Shown: one piece after another, positions 42,492 through 53,798 of the stretch
Layout: each line of letters begins with the position of its first letter
Position numbering within the stretch: the stretch's first letter is position 1
Assembly (NCBI GenBank): GCA_965240325.2
Contig: OZ251241.1
Coordinates: 620,001 to 684,000, forward strand
Length of the DNA stretch: 64,000 nucleotides
DNA from: Rebecca billardiae RCC1528
Taxonomy: Eukaryota > Haptophyta
Direction of reading: 5' to 3'
Notes under the pieces: generated by a model
What the model saw: the letters and a program-made list of their open reading frames with translations, nothing else
Database searches by the model: none
Told to the model about the DNA's origin: nothing
Translations under genes and position numbers: made by a program

Positions 42492-42564
42492 GGGCGAATA
42501 GCTCATCTGGTAGAGCGCCCGCTCCGCATGCGGGAGGTGCTGAGTTCGAGTCTCAGTTTGTCCA
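42492..42564 (+). tRNA. tRNA-Ala (anticodon CGC), copy 2
   Basis: Identical in all 73 positions to the copy 690 bp upstream, including C33 and G3-U70, and again followed by CCTTTTGCGTTTT. Flanking sequence further out differs, so only the gene and about 13 bp of trailer are duplicated. Confidence 0.88.
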
Positions 42565-43100
42565 TCCTTTTGCGTTTTTACTTTTTTCATAATATTGCGC
42601 GTTTAAGTTTTTGGCTTCCGCCGGTCGCAGCCGGAGCCTATGGGTAGTTAGTAGTTACTGGCGTCACCGCGTTAGATTTATTGAAATTAGGACTGGATCA
42701 AGCTGACAGTGCGTACGGCGCGGTTATATTCAGCCTTCGTATTTAGGCGCCACTTACGGCACCGCGGCGCCGCGCCGGCGCCGCCCGCCCGCGCGCGGGC
42801 CTGTCGTCCGCCGCTGCCACAGCCCACCGGCATCTGGCACGTATGATACAGAAGCGGTAGTGCCGCGCACTCGCTGCCGCGGCTGTCGGCTGCGCCAGTC
42901 CCGGCTCGGCGCGCATGCGTGGGCTCGCCGGCTCGGCTAGGGGCTCAGCTCACAGCCTCACACCGCCATGGCGCCGCCATCTGCAGGGCCGGGCTGCGCT
43001 GCGAGGGGCAGGCCGCTGCGCTCGATCGCGCGCGCGCCGTCAGTTGCCCGTGGGTCACGAACCAGCTCGTCCATTAGCTCGTCGGTGTCGGTGAAGCTCC
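42565..43100. other. intergenic, no gene seen
   Basis: Between the second tRNA and the stop of the P4-ATPase. GC-rich from 42760 and probably includes that gene's 3' UTR. Confidence 0.5.
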
Positions 43101-46100
43101 CTACACGTCCTTGCGCGCGCGCTGCGCAGACGCTCGGCCAAAGCCAGCCGCGGCCATCGTCTCGGCGCCGACGAGCTCGCCCAGGCTGCCGGCGCCGACG
43201 GCGAGCAGGGGCGTGACGGCGCTGGCTGCGCCTCCGGCGCCTCCACCGCCGCCGATGCCGCCGCCCGCACCGCCGCCACCGCCGTCCGCCGCCGCCGCCG
43301 CCGCCGCCGCCGCCCTGGCTGTGCCGTGCTGCCTCAGCCTCTCACGCTCGGTGGGCGTGAGCGAGCGCGGCGCGCGGTGCAGCCACGCCGCCTTGAGCGC
43401 GACCACCGGGAGCAGCGAGAGCGCGAGCATCAGCCCCACCGCCAGCCAGTAGCGCGGCTCGGCCAGCAGCACCCAGAAGACTCCGTACAGCGGGCTGGCC
43501 TTCTTGAGCGCGACTGCGGCGGACAGGCCGTAGAAGGCGCACACTGAGAGGCCGACCACCGCGAGGTTGGGCGCGAACACGGCGCGCGCCTCGAGCAGCA
43601 CCGTGGCGGACTGCAGCAGGATCAGCGCGCTGTACGCGGTCAGTGCCATCATCGGCTGCGTGGGCGCGGGGCGGAGCGTGGGCGGGCCCGAGGTGCCGTG
43701 AGCGCGAGCGCGCGGCGCGGAGGCGCGGCGGCGCGGCGGGCGGCGCGGCGCGCGGCTGCGCACCTGATCGGCGTCGGAGGCAGCATGGCCGCCGGCGGGG
43801 ACGTCGCCGCCCCACACGGCGGCGGGCACGGCGAAGAGGACGGCGGCCTGCGCGAGCGCGCGGCACACCCACAGCGACACCGAGCGGGGCGACATGGCGA
43901 GGCCGTCGGCGTGCGCCACGTCGGAGTAGAGCGTGGGCTGGGCCTGGCGCGCGACGACGGGCGCACGCACGCACGCACGCGCACGTGCGTGCGGGTGCGC
44001 GGGGTGAGGCCGAGGCGCGCGCGCGCGCCGTGCGCGCGGGCAGGAGGGGCCGGCCGCGTGGCGCGCGCGCTGTGCGTACGGCGAGCGTGCTGGGCGGCAG
44101 GTCCTGGTCCAGGGCCGCCGCCATCACCGGGAAGCCTGCAGCCGCACGGGAGGCGCGGCGCGCGCGAGAGGGCTCAGTGAGAGGTGTGCGTGTGAGTGGT
44201 GTGTGCGTGGTGTGCGCGCGTGTGTGTGTGCGTGCGTGCGCGTGCGCGTGTGTGTGGTGGTACGCACGCGCCTCGCACCGGTGAAGAACACGTTGTACGC
44301 CATGATCGAGAAGGAGTCGAGCAGCGAAGCGCCCGAGTAGCCTGGAGGGGCGATGGGTGGGCGATGGGCGGATGTGTGGAGTGCGCCGCCGCGCGCGCGG
44401 CGTCGGCGCCGGGGGCCAAAGCCGTGGGGCGGTGAGCCGAGGGCAGCGGTGTCGCGCGTGCGCACGCGGCCACCCCTGCCGTCACCACCGCGCGCCCGCG
44501 CTCTCAGCACGCGGCCACCGCCGCTGCCACACATAGACAGAGGCACACACAGAGCGAGAGAGACGCGCGCGCACGCTCACGCAGGCGCACACACGCGCAC
44601 GCAGGCACACACACGCAGATGCTCGCACACGCACACACGCACGCCCGCCGCGGCGCCGCGCGCCCTCGCCGCGCACCGGACGCGGCCGCGAACGCGAGCT
44701 GCAGGAGACAGATGATGAAACTCTTGTACACGGCGTAGTGCACGATGAACGACGTGCGCACGACGGCGAGGCGGCCGTGCACGAGCAGCAGCCGCGGCAG
44801 CGCGGCGAACCCGCCGAGAGAGTAGTCAGCGGCGCGCGCCGCCTGCAGGCCCTCTCGTCCCTCCAGCCCGACGCCGACGTGCGCACGCTGAATCATCGCG
44901 ACGTCGTTGCCGCCGTCGCCGACCGCGAGAACGCGCGCGGCGCCGAGCGCGGCGCGGCCGCGCCGCGCGCCGCGCGCCGAGCCGACGCCCACGCCGCTCA
45001 CGCCGGGCGGCAACGCCGCGACCATCTCCGCGAGCGCGACCTACGCGGGGCGGCGCGGGGCGGCGCGGGGCGGCGCGGCGGCACGGCGCGGCGCGGCGCG
45101 GCGGCGCGGCGGCGCGGCGTGGGCGGCGCAGGCGGCGCGCGCGCGCACAGCGCACGCCACGGCCGCGCGCCCGCGCCGCGCCGCGCCGCGCACCAGCGAG
45201 GCCTTGCGCTTGGGCGGCACGCGGTAGGCGACGACGCAGCGCGCGCGCGCGATCGCTGCCAGCAGGGCCACGTCAGCGGCTGGGCCGGAGCGCGCCGAGT
45301 GCCAGTGCAATCGCTGCGGGCGCAGGCGGCGGGCGAGCGGCGCGGCGCGGTGCGCGTGAGCGCACGCGCGCAGCTCAGCAGCTCAGCGCGGCGCGCGGGC
45401 GCACGGGCGCGCGTCGCGCCGCCGCCGCCGCCGCCGCCGGTGGCGCACCTGTCGCGCGCAGCGGGGCAGCAGCGGCGCCAGCGCGCGGCTCGACGCCAGA
45501 CTCGCGCACGCGCGGCCGGCGACGCGCGCGGCCGCGAGCGCGAGCGCGCGACGGCCGCCGCCGCCGCCCGCCGCGGCGGCGGCGAGCGCGGCCGCGGCCG
45601 CGGCGGAGGAGGCGGCGGCGCGCGCGCGCGCTCGCGCCAGCAAGGCGTCGACGCACTCGCCTGCACACGCGGTGCGCACGGCCCACGCGCGCACGCGGTC
45701 GCGGAGGCGGCGCGCGGGTGCTCAGCGCGCGCGGCGGCGCGGCGGCGCGGCGGCGCGGCGGCGCTCGGCGCGGCGGCGCGGCGGCGCGGCGGCGCGGCGG
45801 CGCGGCGGCGCGGCGGCGCGGCGGCGCGGCGGCGCGTGGCTCGCACCGTCCACGGCAATGGCAAATGGGGGCCCCGCCTCGGCGCCGCCCGCCGCGCCGC
45901 CGCCGCTGCTGTCCGCCGCCGCCGCGGCGCGCAGCCCGTATGCGCGCACGGCATCGATCGCGCGCTCGACCGCCGCCGCGCGCCGCTCGTGCGCGCCCGC
46001 CGCGCCGCCCGGCCCGCCGCCCTCCGCGTCCGCGTCCGCGCCGCCCTCCGCGTCCGCGCCCGCGCGAGGCGCCGCAATCCGCAGGAGCCGAACCCCGTCT

Positions 46101-49099
46101 GCGCCGCCCAGCCCGGCCTCCTCCTCCTCCTCGTGCTGAAGGCTGAGCGCGAGCGCGTCGGCGGCGCCGCCGCCGATCTCCGCCGCCGCCTCCGCCGCCG
46201 CGCCGCCGCCACCGCCGCCGCCGCCAAGCGAGCCGGCCGCGCCGGCCGCGCCGCCGCCGGCCGCGCCCGCGCCCGCGTCTGCGTCCGAGCGACGCGCGCC
46301 GAGCAGGCCGGCCGCGCGCGCGGTCGAGAGCGCCGTCTCGTATTTGTCGCCCGTGATCATCCACAGGCCGACGCCTGCGCGCGAACGGCGGAGGCGCGGG
46401 CGGGGGAGGGGAGCCAGGGAGGCGTGCGGACCGTCAGCCAGGCCGCTGGCGGGGCCACTCGGCGGCGGCGCGGGCGCGCGGACGGCGCGGCGCGGCGCGA
46501 CGCGACGCACCGGCCGCGCGCAGAGCCGCCACTGCCTCGGGCACGGCCGGTGCCAGCGCGTCCTCGATGGCGGTCACGCCCACCTGCGCAGCCGGCGGCG
46601 CGGCGGCAGCGCGCGGCGGCAGAACGCGGTGGGCGCGCGGCGCGCAGGGGCAGTCAGCCCGCTCGCTCTGAGCGGCGGCGGCGACGCGCAAGTGTGCGCG
46701 CGTGCGCGCGTGTGCGCGTGTGCGTGTGTGCGCGCGTGTGCGCGTGTGCGCGCGCGCGCGTGTGCGCGCGTGCGCGCGCGCGCGTGCACCCGCCGCGCGC
46801 GCGAAATTTCGCCGTGCCCCGCACGTGGCGCGCGCGCGCGCATGCGAGGCGCGGCGTGCGCGCGCGGCGGCGCGCGCGGCCGCGTGCGCCCACCAGCGTG
46901 AGCCCGCCCTCGAGCGCTCGGCACGCGGCGGCGACGGAGGCGGCGCGCGTGCCATCCGTGCGCGCCTGCGCCTCCGCCCACCGCGCGCGCCACGCGGACA
47001 GCTCGGCCGCGCCCACGTCGCGCGAGGCGACGCACATCGTGCGCAGGCCGCGCGAGGCGAAGGCGCGCAGCGCGGCGCGCGCCGCCGCCAGCTCGGCCGC
47101 CGCGCCGCCGCCCGGACCGCCGCCGCCAACGCCGCCAACGCCCGCAGCGCGCGCGTGTGTGGGCGCGCGCGCGCACGCGGCGAGAACGACGTCGTCAGCG
47201 CCCTTCAGAATCAGCCGGGCGCCTCCGGGCGGCGGCGCGTGCGCGAAGGGCGCGCCGCCCTCGGCGCCGCCCGCGCCGCCCGCGCCGCCGCCGAGCGCCC
47301 AGCCGCCGAGCGCCGCCGCGGCCGAGCGCGCGCGCGCGGGCGCGGGCGGCGCGCCCGCGCCCTCAGCGCCGGCCACGGCCGCGCCGCCGCCGTCGCCCAC
47401 GCCGCCGTCGGCAGCGTCGGCGGCAGAGCACGGCCGGACGAGCACACCCATGCAGCGGCGCTCGGCGGTGAATGGCAGCTCGGCGAGCACGGTCCACTCC
47501 TCCAGAGCCTCGCCGCTCGGCGAGAGCGCCGGCGCGCACCCCTCCGCCCCCGCGGGCGCGCACGCCCCCGCCGCGATCCGTAACAGTCTGTAACCGCCGT
47601 CCTCGGCCGCGTCCAGGCGCACACCCGCGGCCGCGGCCGCGCCGACGAGTGCGACTTCGTCGGGCGAGGCGCCGTCGTACGCGCGCGGCGAGTCCGGCTC
47701 GGAGGCGCGTCCGGGGCCCTCGGGCTCCGCCCCGTCCTCCCCGCCGCCCACCGCCACCGTGTTGCACAGCGCCAGCCCGCGCAGCAGCTCGAGCGCGCGC
47801 GGCGCGCAGCCCGACACCACCGCCGCGCGCAGGGGCGCACCGAGCGCGCCGCCGCCGTCCGCGCCCGCGCCGGCCGCGCGCGCGCCGCTGCCGCGGCGGC
47901 CGTGGAGCTCGGGCAGCGCCGGCCGGCCGCGCGCCGGCGGCGGGGTGGACGCGCCGCCGCCTGCCGCCGACGCCGCCGCCGGCGCCGCCGCGCCGCCGCC
48001 GCCGCCCTCCGCCGCGCCCTCCGCACCGGGCTCATCCTCGCCATCGCACGCATACACGTCGCCGCGGCCGCGCGCCGCGCCCGGCGCGCCGCGCGGCGGC
48101 GGCAGCCAGCACGCGCGCAGCCGCATGCGGTTTGCCGTGAGCGTGCCGGTCTTGTCGGCGCAGACGAGGCCGATCCGGCCGAGGTCCTCGCAGATCGCGG
48201 TGGAGCGGCTCACCGCGCGCACCCCCTCCGGGCCCGGCGGGCACACCAGCGCCTCGTCCGCCGCCACCCACAACGCGTAGAGCGACTTGGCGACATCCAG
48301 CGTGACCTTGAGGCTGATCGGGACCATGAGCGAGCAGAGGAGGAGGAAGCGCGCGGGCACGATGAGCGAGGCGAGGAGCGGCGGCGGCTCGGGCGCGCCC
48401 GCGCTGCCGCCGAGCACGCCCGCGCCGCGCGGCGCCGCGGCGAGCGGCACGCCGCCGAACCACGCCGCCGCCGCGCGCCACGACAGCTCGCTCGCCTCCG
48501 CCGCCGCGCCCGGCGGCTCTGCGCCCGCGCCCGCGCCGCGGCCGATGGCGGCGGCGGCGGTGGCGCCGCGCGCGAAGAGGGGCGCGGCGCCCTCCGCGCC
48601 GTCCGGCGCGAGGTACCAGTGCGCGCGCGCCTCCGCCGCGCCCCACGCGTTCCCCCGCCCGCCGTACGCCGCGGCCACGCAGAGCTGCAGCCCAAAGATG
48701 AAAACCGTTACGCCGTCCACGAAACGGTCGAGCGCCGAGCGCTTCAGCCGGGGCGGCGCCTTGTTGCAGCCGACCTTCGTCTCGTTGCCCGTGTACACCA
48801 CCACGCCCACCGCCCACCACGCCCCCGCGCCGATCGCCGGGCCCTCCGCCGCCGCCGCCGCACCGCCGCCGCCGCCGCCGAGCGGCGGCGGCGCGCCGCC
48901 CGCGGCCGCGCGCGCACTCATCACGACGCGCGTGCCCTGCAGCACGAGGTTGTCTGCGCTCGCGGCGAGGCGCGGCGCGGCGTGGGCGCGCGCGGCCTCG
49001 AGCGCGTCGGCCGTGCCCACGCCGCTCGTGCCCACGCCCGTGCTCGCGCTGCGCACGAGCGCGGCGACGCGCCCCGCCGCGTCGGCCGCGCGTGCGCGC

Positions 49100-49144
<45 letters not shown>

Positions 49145-50095
49145 AGCGTGAGCGCCGCGTCAAAAGCGTCGAGCTGCGCGTTGGGCGCGGGCGCGTCGAC
49201 GACGCCGCGCAGCGCGGCGAGCGCCGCGCCGTCCAGCTCGCGCGTCGCGCTCAGCGGGTGCCGCGCCTTCAGGTCTGATTCCCCGTCCAGATTCGCTGTG
49301 GTGAGCCGCACGACACGCGTCGCGCCGTGCCCGACCGAGACGCCGCCCGCGCCGCCCGCGCCGCCCGCGCCGCTGCTCGGGGTGGCAGGCATCGACGCCG
49401 GGTGCGTGCCGCCCGTGGGCGCGCAGGCGAGCAGGAGCAGGTCCGCAGGCACGCTCTCGCCGTCGCGCAGCACCACGAGCTCGCCCACCCGCAGCCGCCG
49501 CGCCTCCACCGCCTCGACTGCGCCGCGCCCGCCGCGCACCAACCGGACAGCAGGGCGACGGTTGGCCGCCGCGTCGTCGCGCGCGCGCGCGCGGTCGTCG
49601 AGCGCCTCCTTGAGCGCGGAGATGGCGAAGATGAAGATGAGCGGGCCTGCGTGCGCCGCGCGCGCCGGGACGGGACGGCCGGAGGGCGCGGGGTCAGAGC
49701 GGGCGGAGGCGGGCGGCGCGCGGCGCGCTCGCGCGCGCGGCGGCGCACCCCACGTCGTCGCCGGGTGGACGGGCGTGATCGAGCGCACGAGCTGGAGGCA
49801 CGCGATGAGCAGAAAGTACCGGTTCATGTGCAGCCCAAACTGCTCGGCCAGGTTGAGCGGGATGAAAGTTAGCGGCGTGTACCTGCCGCCGCGCGTGTCG
49901 TCGCGCGCGCGCGCACGCGCACCGTCGGCGCGCGCCGCGCGCGCAGGTCCAGCGGGGCCGCGCGGCGGCGGCGGCGGCGGCGCACTTGGTGTTGGTGACG
50001 GTGTTGTCGGGGAAGCCTGCGTTGGGCGCATTCACCTCCAGCCGGCGCGTCGCCACCTCCTCGGCGGCTGCGCCGCCCCTCGTCGGCGGCGCCAT
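43101..50095 (-). CDS. P4-type ATPase (phospholipid flippase), 12 exons, 1,715 residues
   Basis: Exons: 50095-49986, 49882-49749, 49646-46894, 46583-46511, 46374-45847, 45660-45449, 45313-45194, 45040-44677, 44341-44279, 44135-44080, 43943-43764, 43655-43101. Every junction keeps phase, and the total is 5,148 nt. Landmarks in order: TNTKYTPLTF (entry to M1), TTANLDGESDLK (actuator DGES), VPISLKVTLDVAK (M4 PISL, P4 type), CADKTGTLTANRM (phosphorylated Asp), YDGASPDEVAL, LKGADDVV, MITGDKYETA, YRVPPKRKASLV, AVGDGGNDVAMI, then the last helices. P4-ATPases move phospholipids to the cytosolic leaflet. Length exceeds the usual 1,100-1,300 because of Gly/Ala-rich insertions in the actuator and nucleotide domains. 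Introns 1-11 start GTGCG, GTGGG or GTACG. Confidence 0.93.
45731..45838. repeat. GCGGCGCGGCG simple repeat in P4-ATPase intron 5
   Basis: About 100 bp of GCGGC-based units fill most of the 186-nt intron 45661-45846. Comparable GC or GT tracts lie in introns 3, 7 and 8. Confidence 0.8.
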
Positions 50096-50440
50096 CTTTT
50101 CGTCCAGCGGCCAGCGCGGACTTTGGAGTTTGGGCCTCACTTCCGGACGCACAAGCCAAGCTGTCCGGAGAATCCAGTCTCGCCGTCTCGGTGCCTCGCA
50201 CGGAGTAGTCGGGTATTACTGGTAGGAGCTCGGTAAATAGGAGAGGTGAGCAACCGTAAAGTAAAATCGTAGAGAAAGGCGATTGGCCGGTGCTCCTGAT
50301 GACTACTACTCTGATGGGCAGTGGGCTCATCTCAAATCGTTCGACGACGGGTGGAAGCTCCCGCGACACCGTCCCGCCGCCCACTGCAGCCGTCCGCGTA
50401 GAACGTCGCGCTCCGAATCGCAGTAGCGCACGTCGACAAG
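50096..50440. promoter_or_regulatory. divergent promoter region, P4-ATPase / small membrane protein
   Basis: 345 bp between two divergent start codons. The centre (50215-50300) is AT-richer. No named element. Confidence 0.5.
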
Positions 50441-51245
50441 ATGGGCTACAGCGCGGACCTGGACGAGACGCCGACGTCGGTAGTCATATACCGCAAGGAG
50501 GCGCGCGAAAATTGCTACCCGCCCGGCCATCACTCGCCGTCTTACGCGCGCGGCGCTCCCATCCCCGACAAGCTGTCGGCGGTGCTGCGTGGTGCGGGCA
50601 GCACGCGTGTGCTCACGCGCGCAGCAAGATGGCAGGTCGGTCGCGATTATGCCCCCCCCCCCCCCCCTCTCCCTCTCTCCCTCACACCCGCCCGCGCCCG
50701 CAGACACGTCGTTGTGGCACCTGCTGCTCGACGAGATGAACATCTCGATGGAGAAGGCGGACAGGTCGGAGACGATGCGCAGGCAGCTCGCGCTCTTCGG
50801 CGCGCTGATCGCCGTGCTGATCGGCTGGAGCGCGTTCATCTGGCTGGGCGTGGTCGAGGGCATCGTCGCCCTCACCGTGCTCAGCGTGCTCGGCTGTGGC
50901 CTGTGGGCGCTCCTTTCAATGGCGTATGCTGCGTGCTGCGTGCACCGCACGGTCTCGCGCGCGCACGCTGCCGAGGTCGCCGAGATCGCCGCCAGATTCA
51001 AGCTCGCGTTCGGCAGCACCGGGCTGGTGATCGGGGCAGGCGTGGGGACGTACACGATGGTGCTCCCCAGATGCGCGCGCGCCTCGCTGCTCACCGTCGA
51101 CGTGCCGTTCCTGCGCGTCAGCGCACCGAGCGCCGCGGGCGCAGGGGCTGATGATGCCGCGGGCGCAGAGGCTGATGGGGCGGCAGCCGTCCCGGCCGCG
51201 CCCGTGCACCCACCGCTGACCGCGCTGGCCGACGCTGCCGTCTGA
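50441..51245 (+). CDS. hypothetical membrane protein with a two-helix hairpin
   Basis: Exons 50441-50591 and 50704-51245. Intron 112 nt (GTGCGG...CCGCAG) has a long poly-C/CT pyrimidine tract before the acceptor. The product has 230 residues. The N-terminus MGYSADLDETPTSVVIYRKEA is hydrophilic. Two helices (about residues 76-97 and 99-124: ALFGALIAVLIGWSAFIWLG, GIVALTVLSVLGCGLWALLSM) form a hairpin, followed by an amphipathic stretch (AAEVAEIAARFKLAFGST). The tail is Ala-rich. No family recognised. Confidence 0.6.
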
Positions 51246-51868
51246 GATGGCAGTGCTCCGCTCCAGGACCAGGGAGCGAGATGATGCTCCCCGGGCCGAT
51301 TTCACCGGCGGTACGCGCGCTGGAAGGCGCCTGGGCTGGGAACTCGACGGCTTCGTCCGGCTTACCGCTACGTCAGGCGCTTCCGAGGCTCTCTAGACAG
51401 AAGGACCGCGCCGCGCCGTGCAGCGTGCCCAGCTACTAGTGAATAACACTCTAACAGCACCTCCGTAACTATATGCAGCTTATTCCGATTAAACGACAAG
51501 TCAACGGTAACGTCGTAACGACGATGCCAGTGACGAGTTCGACGGGCTCGACGGCCTTACCGCGTCCGCCCGGGCCGGTCCCGGGTCCGCGCTGTGTGCG
51601 GTACAGCCGGGCGAGATGCGGTTGAAGCGCCCGACGATCATCGTCAATGGTGTGCGTCGCGTTCGTCGGACGGCCTGCCGCCACCGGAGGCCGCCCCGCC
51701 CGGACGAGGATCCTAGCCGTATGAATGACGGCACCGAGCCGACGACTCACGGGTGAGCCGACCAGGTTGCGCTCACCACAGACATTCCACCGAGCACGCG
51801 CCTCCGTAACGCGCGGCCACGGCCCGTGCCAGCTCGGTCCGTCTGAGCAACGGGACATGTTCAGGGGC
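51246..51868. other. intergenic (convergent 3' ends), no gene seen
   Basis: Both flanking genes end here. No conserved coding or structural feature noted. Confidence 0.5.
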
Positions 51869-52476
51869 TCAGGCGTAGCCCGCGTACCCGGTGAGGAGGG
51901 CCAGCGGCGAGAGGATGTAGAGACACTGCTTACTCAGCATAGCTTTGGTGCCGAAGATCTGCCATGCGCAAAAGGCGACGGAGAGGGCGTACCACCAGAA
52001 GAACACCCGCACCGCATTAAGCGTGGACACTCCGAGATGCGCCTTCATACAGTAGCCAAGAGCAGCGATGTAGCCCAACGCGAGGCCAAAGCTCTGGCGC
52101 CAGGGCGAATCGGGGCAGGCGTAGTACTTCTTGCTCGGGTTGGTGAGCCGCGGGATGTTGATCTCCACTGCGTAGAAGGTGGTGGCTGCGAGGGCAATGA
52201 TGAACGCAGCTGCCGTGTGGATCGGTCCAGTCTATGCAGCACGCCGGAGTCATAGCGTCTTGTGTGTGTGTGGGGGGGGGGGGGGGGGGGGCACGGGGTA
52301 TGTGTGCGTCACAACAAGGTCCGCGCCACGCCGCCGGCCGCCACCTCGAGGGCAGCGAGACCGATCGGGCGGGCGGCTTTTCGTCACGCGAAATCGCGAA
52401 TTGCCGAATGATTCCCGTCGCCGAGGTTGCTCACCGGTTGTGGACGCTCCCGCGCGTGCCGGTTCGCCTGCTTCAT
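51869..52476 (-). CDS. hypothetical four-helix membrane protein, 134 residues
   Basis: Exon 2 (52231-51869) encodes a convincing membrane protein: AAAFIIALAATTFYAV, then NPSKKYYACPDSPWRQS, GLALGYIAALGYCMKAHLG, VRVFFWWYALSVAFCAW and CLYILSPLALLTGYAGYA. A stop lies just upstream in frame, and an acceptor (CTGCATAG) precedes ACTGG. A phase-consistent first exon MKQANRHARERPQP (52476-52435) is offered by donor GTGAGC, giving a 203-nt intron whose middle contains a long poly-C run and CA repeat. Exon 1 is less certain than exon 2. No family recognised. Divergent from the next gene with 50 bp between start codons. Confidence 0.6.
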
Positions 52477-52526
52477 CCCCGCCCGCGGGCAGCCCCTCGC
52501 GCCCACACGCCGACGCCCCTCCCCCC

Positions 52527-53798
52527 ATGGCGGACGACGACGACGCGTGCGCCGGCGGCGTCTGACGCGCACCGCCTCGGAGGCCGCGCGCTCCGAGGCC
52601 CCAGCCGCCGGCAGCCGGCGCGCCCTCGTCCGACCCTCTGGCCGAGCTGCGCGTGAGCCTGCTGCCGGCTGACGACGTGGACGGCTCGCCGGGGCCCGCC
52701 GCGGCGGCGGCGGGCTCGCCCGCGGGCGAGGCGGGCGTGCCGGCCGGCCCCTCGGCTTCGGACGCCGAGCAGCGCCGCTCGCTCATCCTCTCCTTCGTCA
52801 CGCTGCTGCTCAGCATCCCCGCGCTGATCGGCGCGTGATGTTGGCCCGCCCTGGTGATCGGGCTCGTCAGCGGATCGGTGTCCGCGGCCGCCCGCTCGCT
52901 GGGGCACGCGCTCAGCCTGGTGCTCACGAGCGCGCTGATGCTCGTGGTCGGCGCCATGCTGCTCCGCGCCGCGCGCACGCAGCGCGCGCACATCACGCCG
53001 TGGCGCCGGCAGTACGGCCCGCTCCTCGCGCTGTGCGCGGCCACGCCGCTCATCCTAGCCGACGTGCTACGGCACGTGGCGCAGGACAGCGGCGCGTGGC
53101 CGGGGTGCGGGAACAACGCGGTGTTCTCGCGCGCCAACTCGAGCGACCCGTTTCCCGCCAGCTGCCTCTGGTCCTCCTCGCAGTACCGCTGCTCGATCAC
53201 CTGCTGCGTGCCGAGCTGGCTGCCGACGCACAACGGCAGCGCGGGCGCTGCAGAGTTCGATTGGTTTCCACCGCAGCCCGCGGCAGGTGGGTTCTTCCCC
53301 GCGGCGGGCGCGGGCACCGAGGCGCAGTTCGCCACGCTGCGCGCGGACGGCTCGCTCTACTTCCCGCCCGCCTTCAACCGCACCGCCGCGCGCGAGCCCG
53401 TCCGCGCCTTCAGCGCGCCGCTCGCGCTGTATGGCGACGGTCTGCGCCGGTACGCTGGCGCGGCGCACGAGCCGAGCGGCGGCAGCGAGTGCCCGCACGG
53501 GCGCAACCCGGCGACGGGCATGTGCTACCTGCTCGACCCCGCGCTGCCGCACTCGGAGCAGCTCGCGCGGCTGCCCGAGCGCGACGGCGAGCGCGCGTGC
53601 GCGTGCGACATGTGCACGCACGCCGAGGACATGGGCCACCTCTCGCCCGTCGGCGTGCTCTTCACGATACTGTGCACGTACGCGGGCTTTGGGCTGCTCG
53701 CGCTCGCGGTGCTGTGGAACGCCAACCTCGCGGCGAAGCTGCGCAAGGTGGGCGCGGAGTGGCGCGCGCTGCGCGCGGAGCAGCGCGAGCGCGTGTAG
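52527..53798 (+). CDS. hypothetical membrane protein with in-frame TGA
   Basis: The frame runs from PPAAGAPSSDPLAELRV (52605) to the stop at 53798 in one phase, broken only by TGA at 52836-52838: SIPALIGA-[TGA]-CWPALVIGLVSGS. Both sides together make one plausible membrane helix region. Features: disordered start, two to three N-terminal helices, a lumenal domain with clustered Cys (YRCSITCCVPSWL; CACDMCTHAEDM) and a final helix (GVLFTILCTYAGFGLLALAVLW) with a basic tail. A short first exon MADDDDACAGG (52527-52559) with a 45-nt intron (GTCTGA...CCCCAG) fits phase but is weak. The TGA could be selenocysteine, a nonsense mutation, a sequencing error or part of a 36-nt intron (GTGATG...GTCAG). 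Confidence 0.55.

Noticed and set aside
44738-47593. 951-codon plus-strand frame
   Set aside because: Arg/Ala-only antisense shadow of the P4-ATPase, whose twelve exons join in phase on the other strand.
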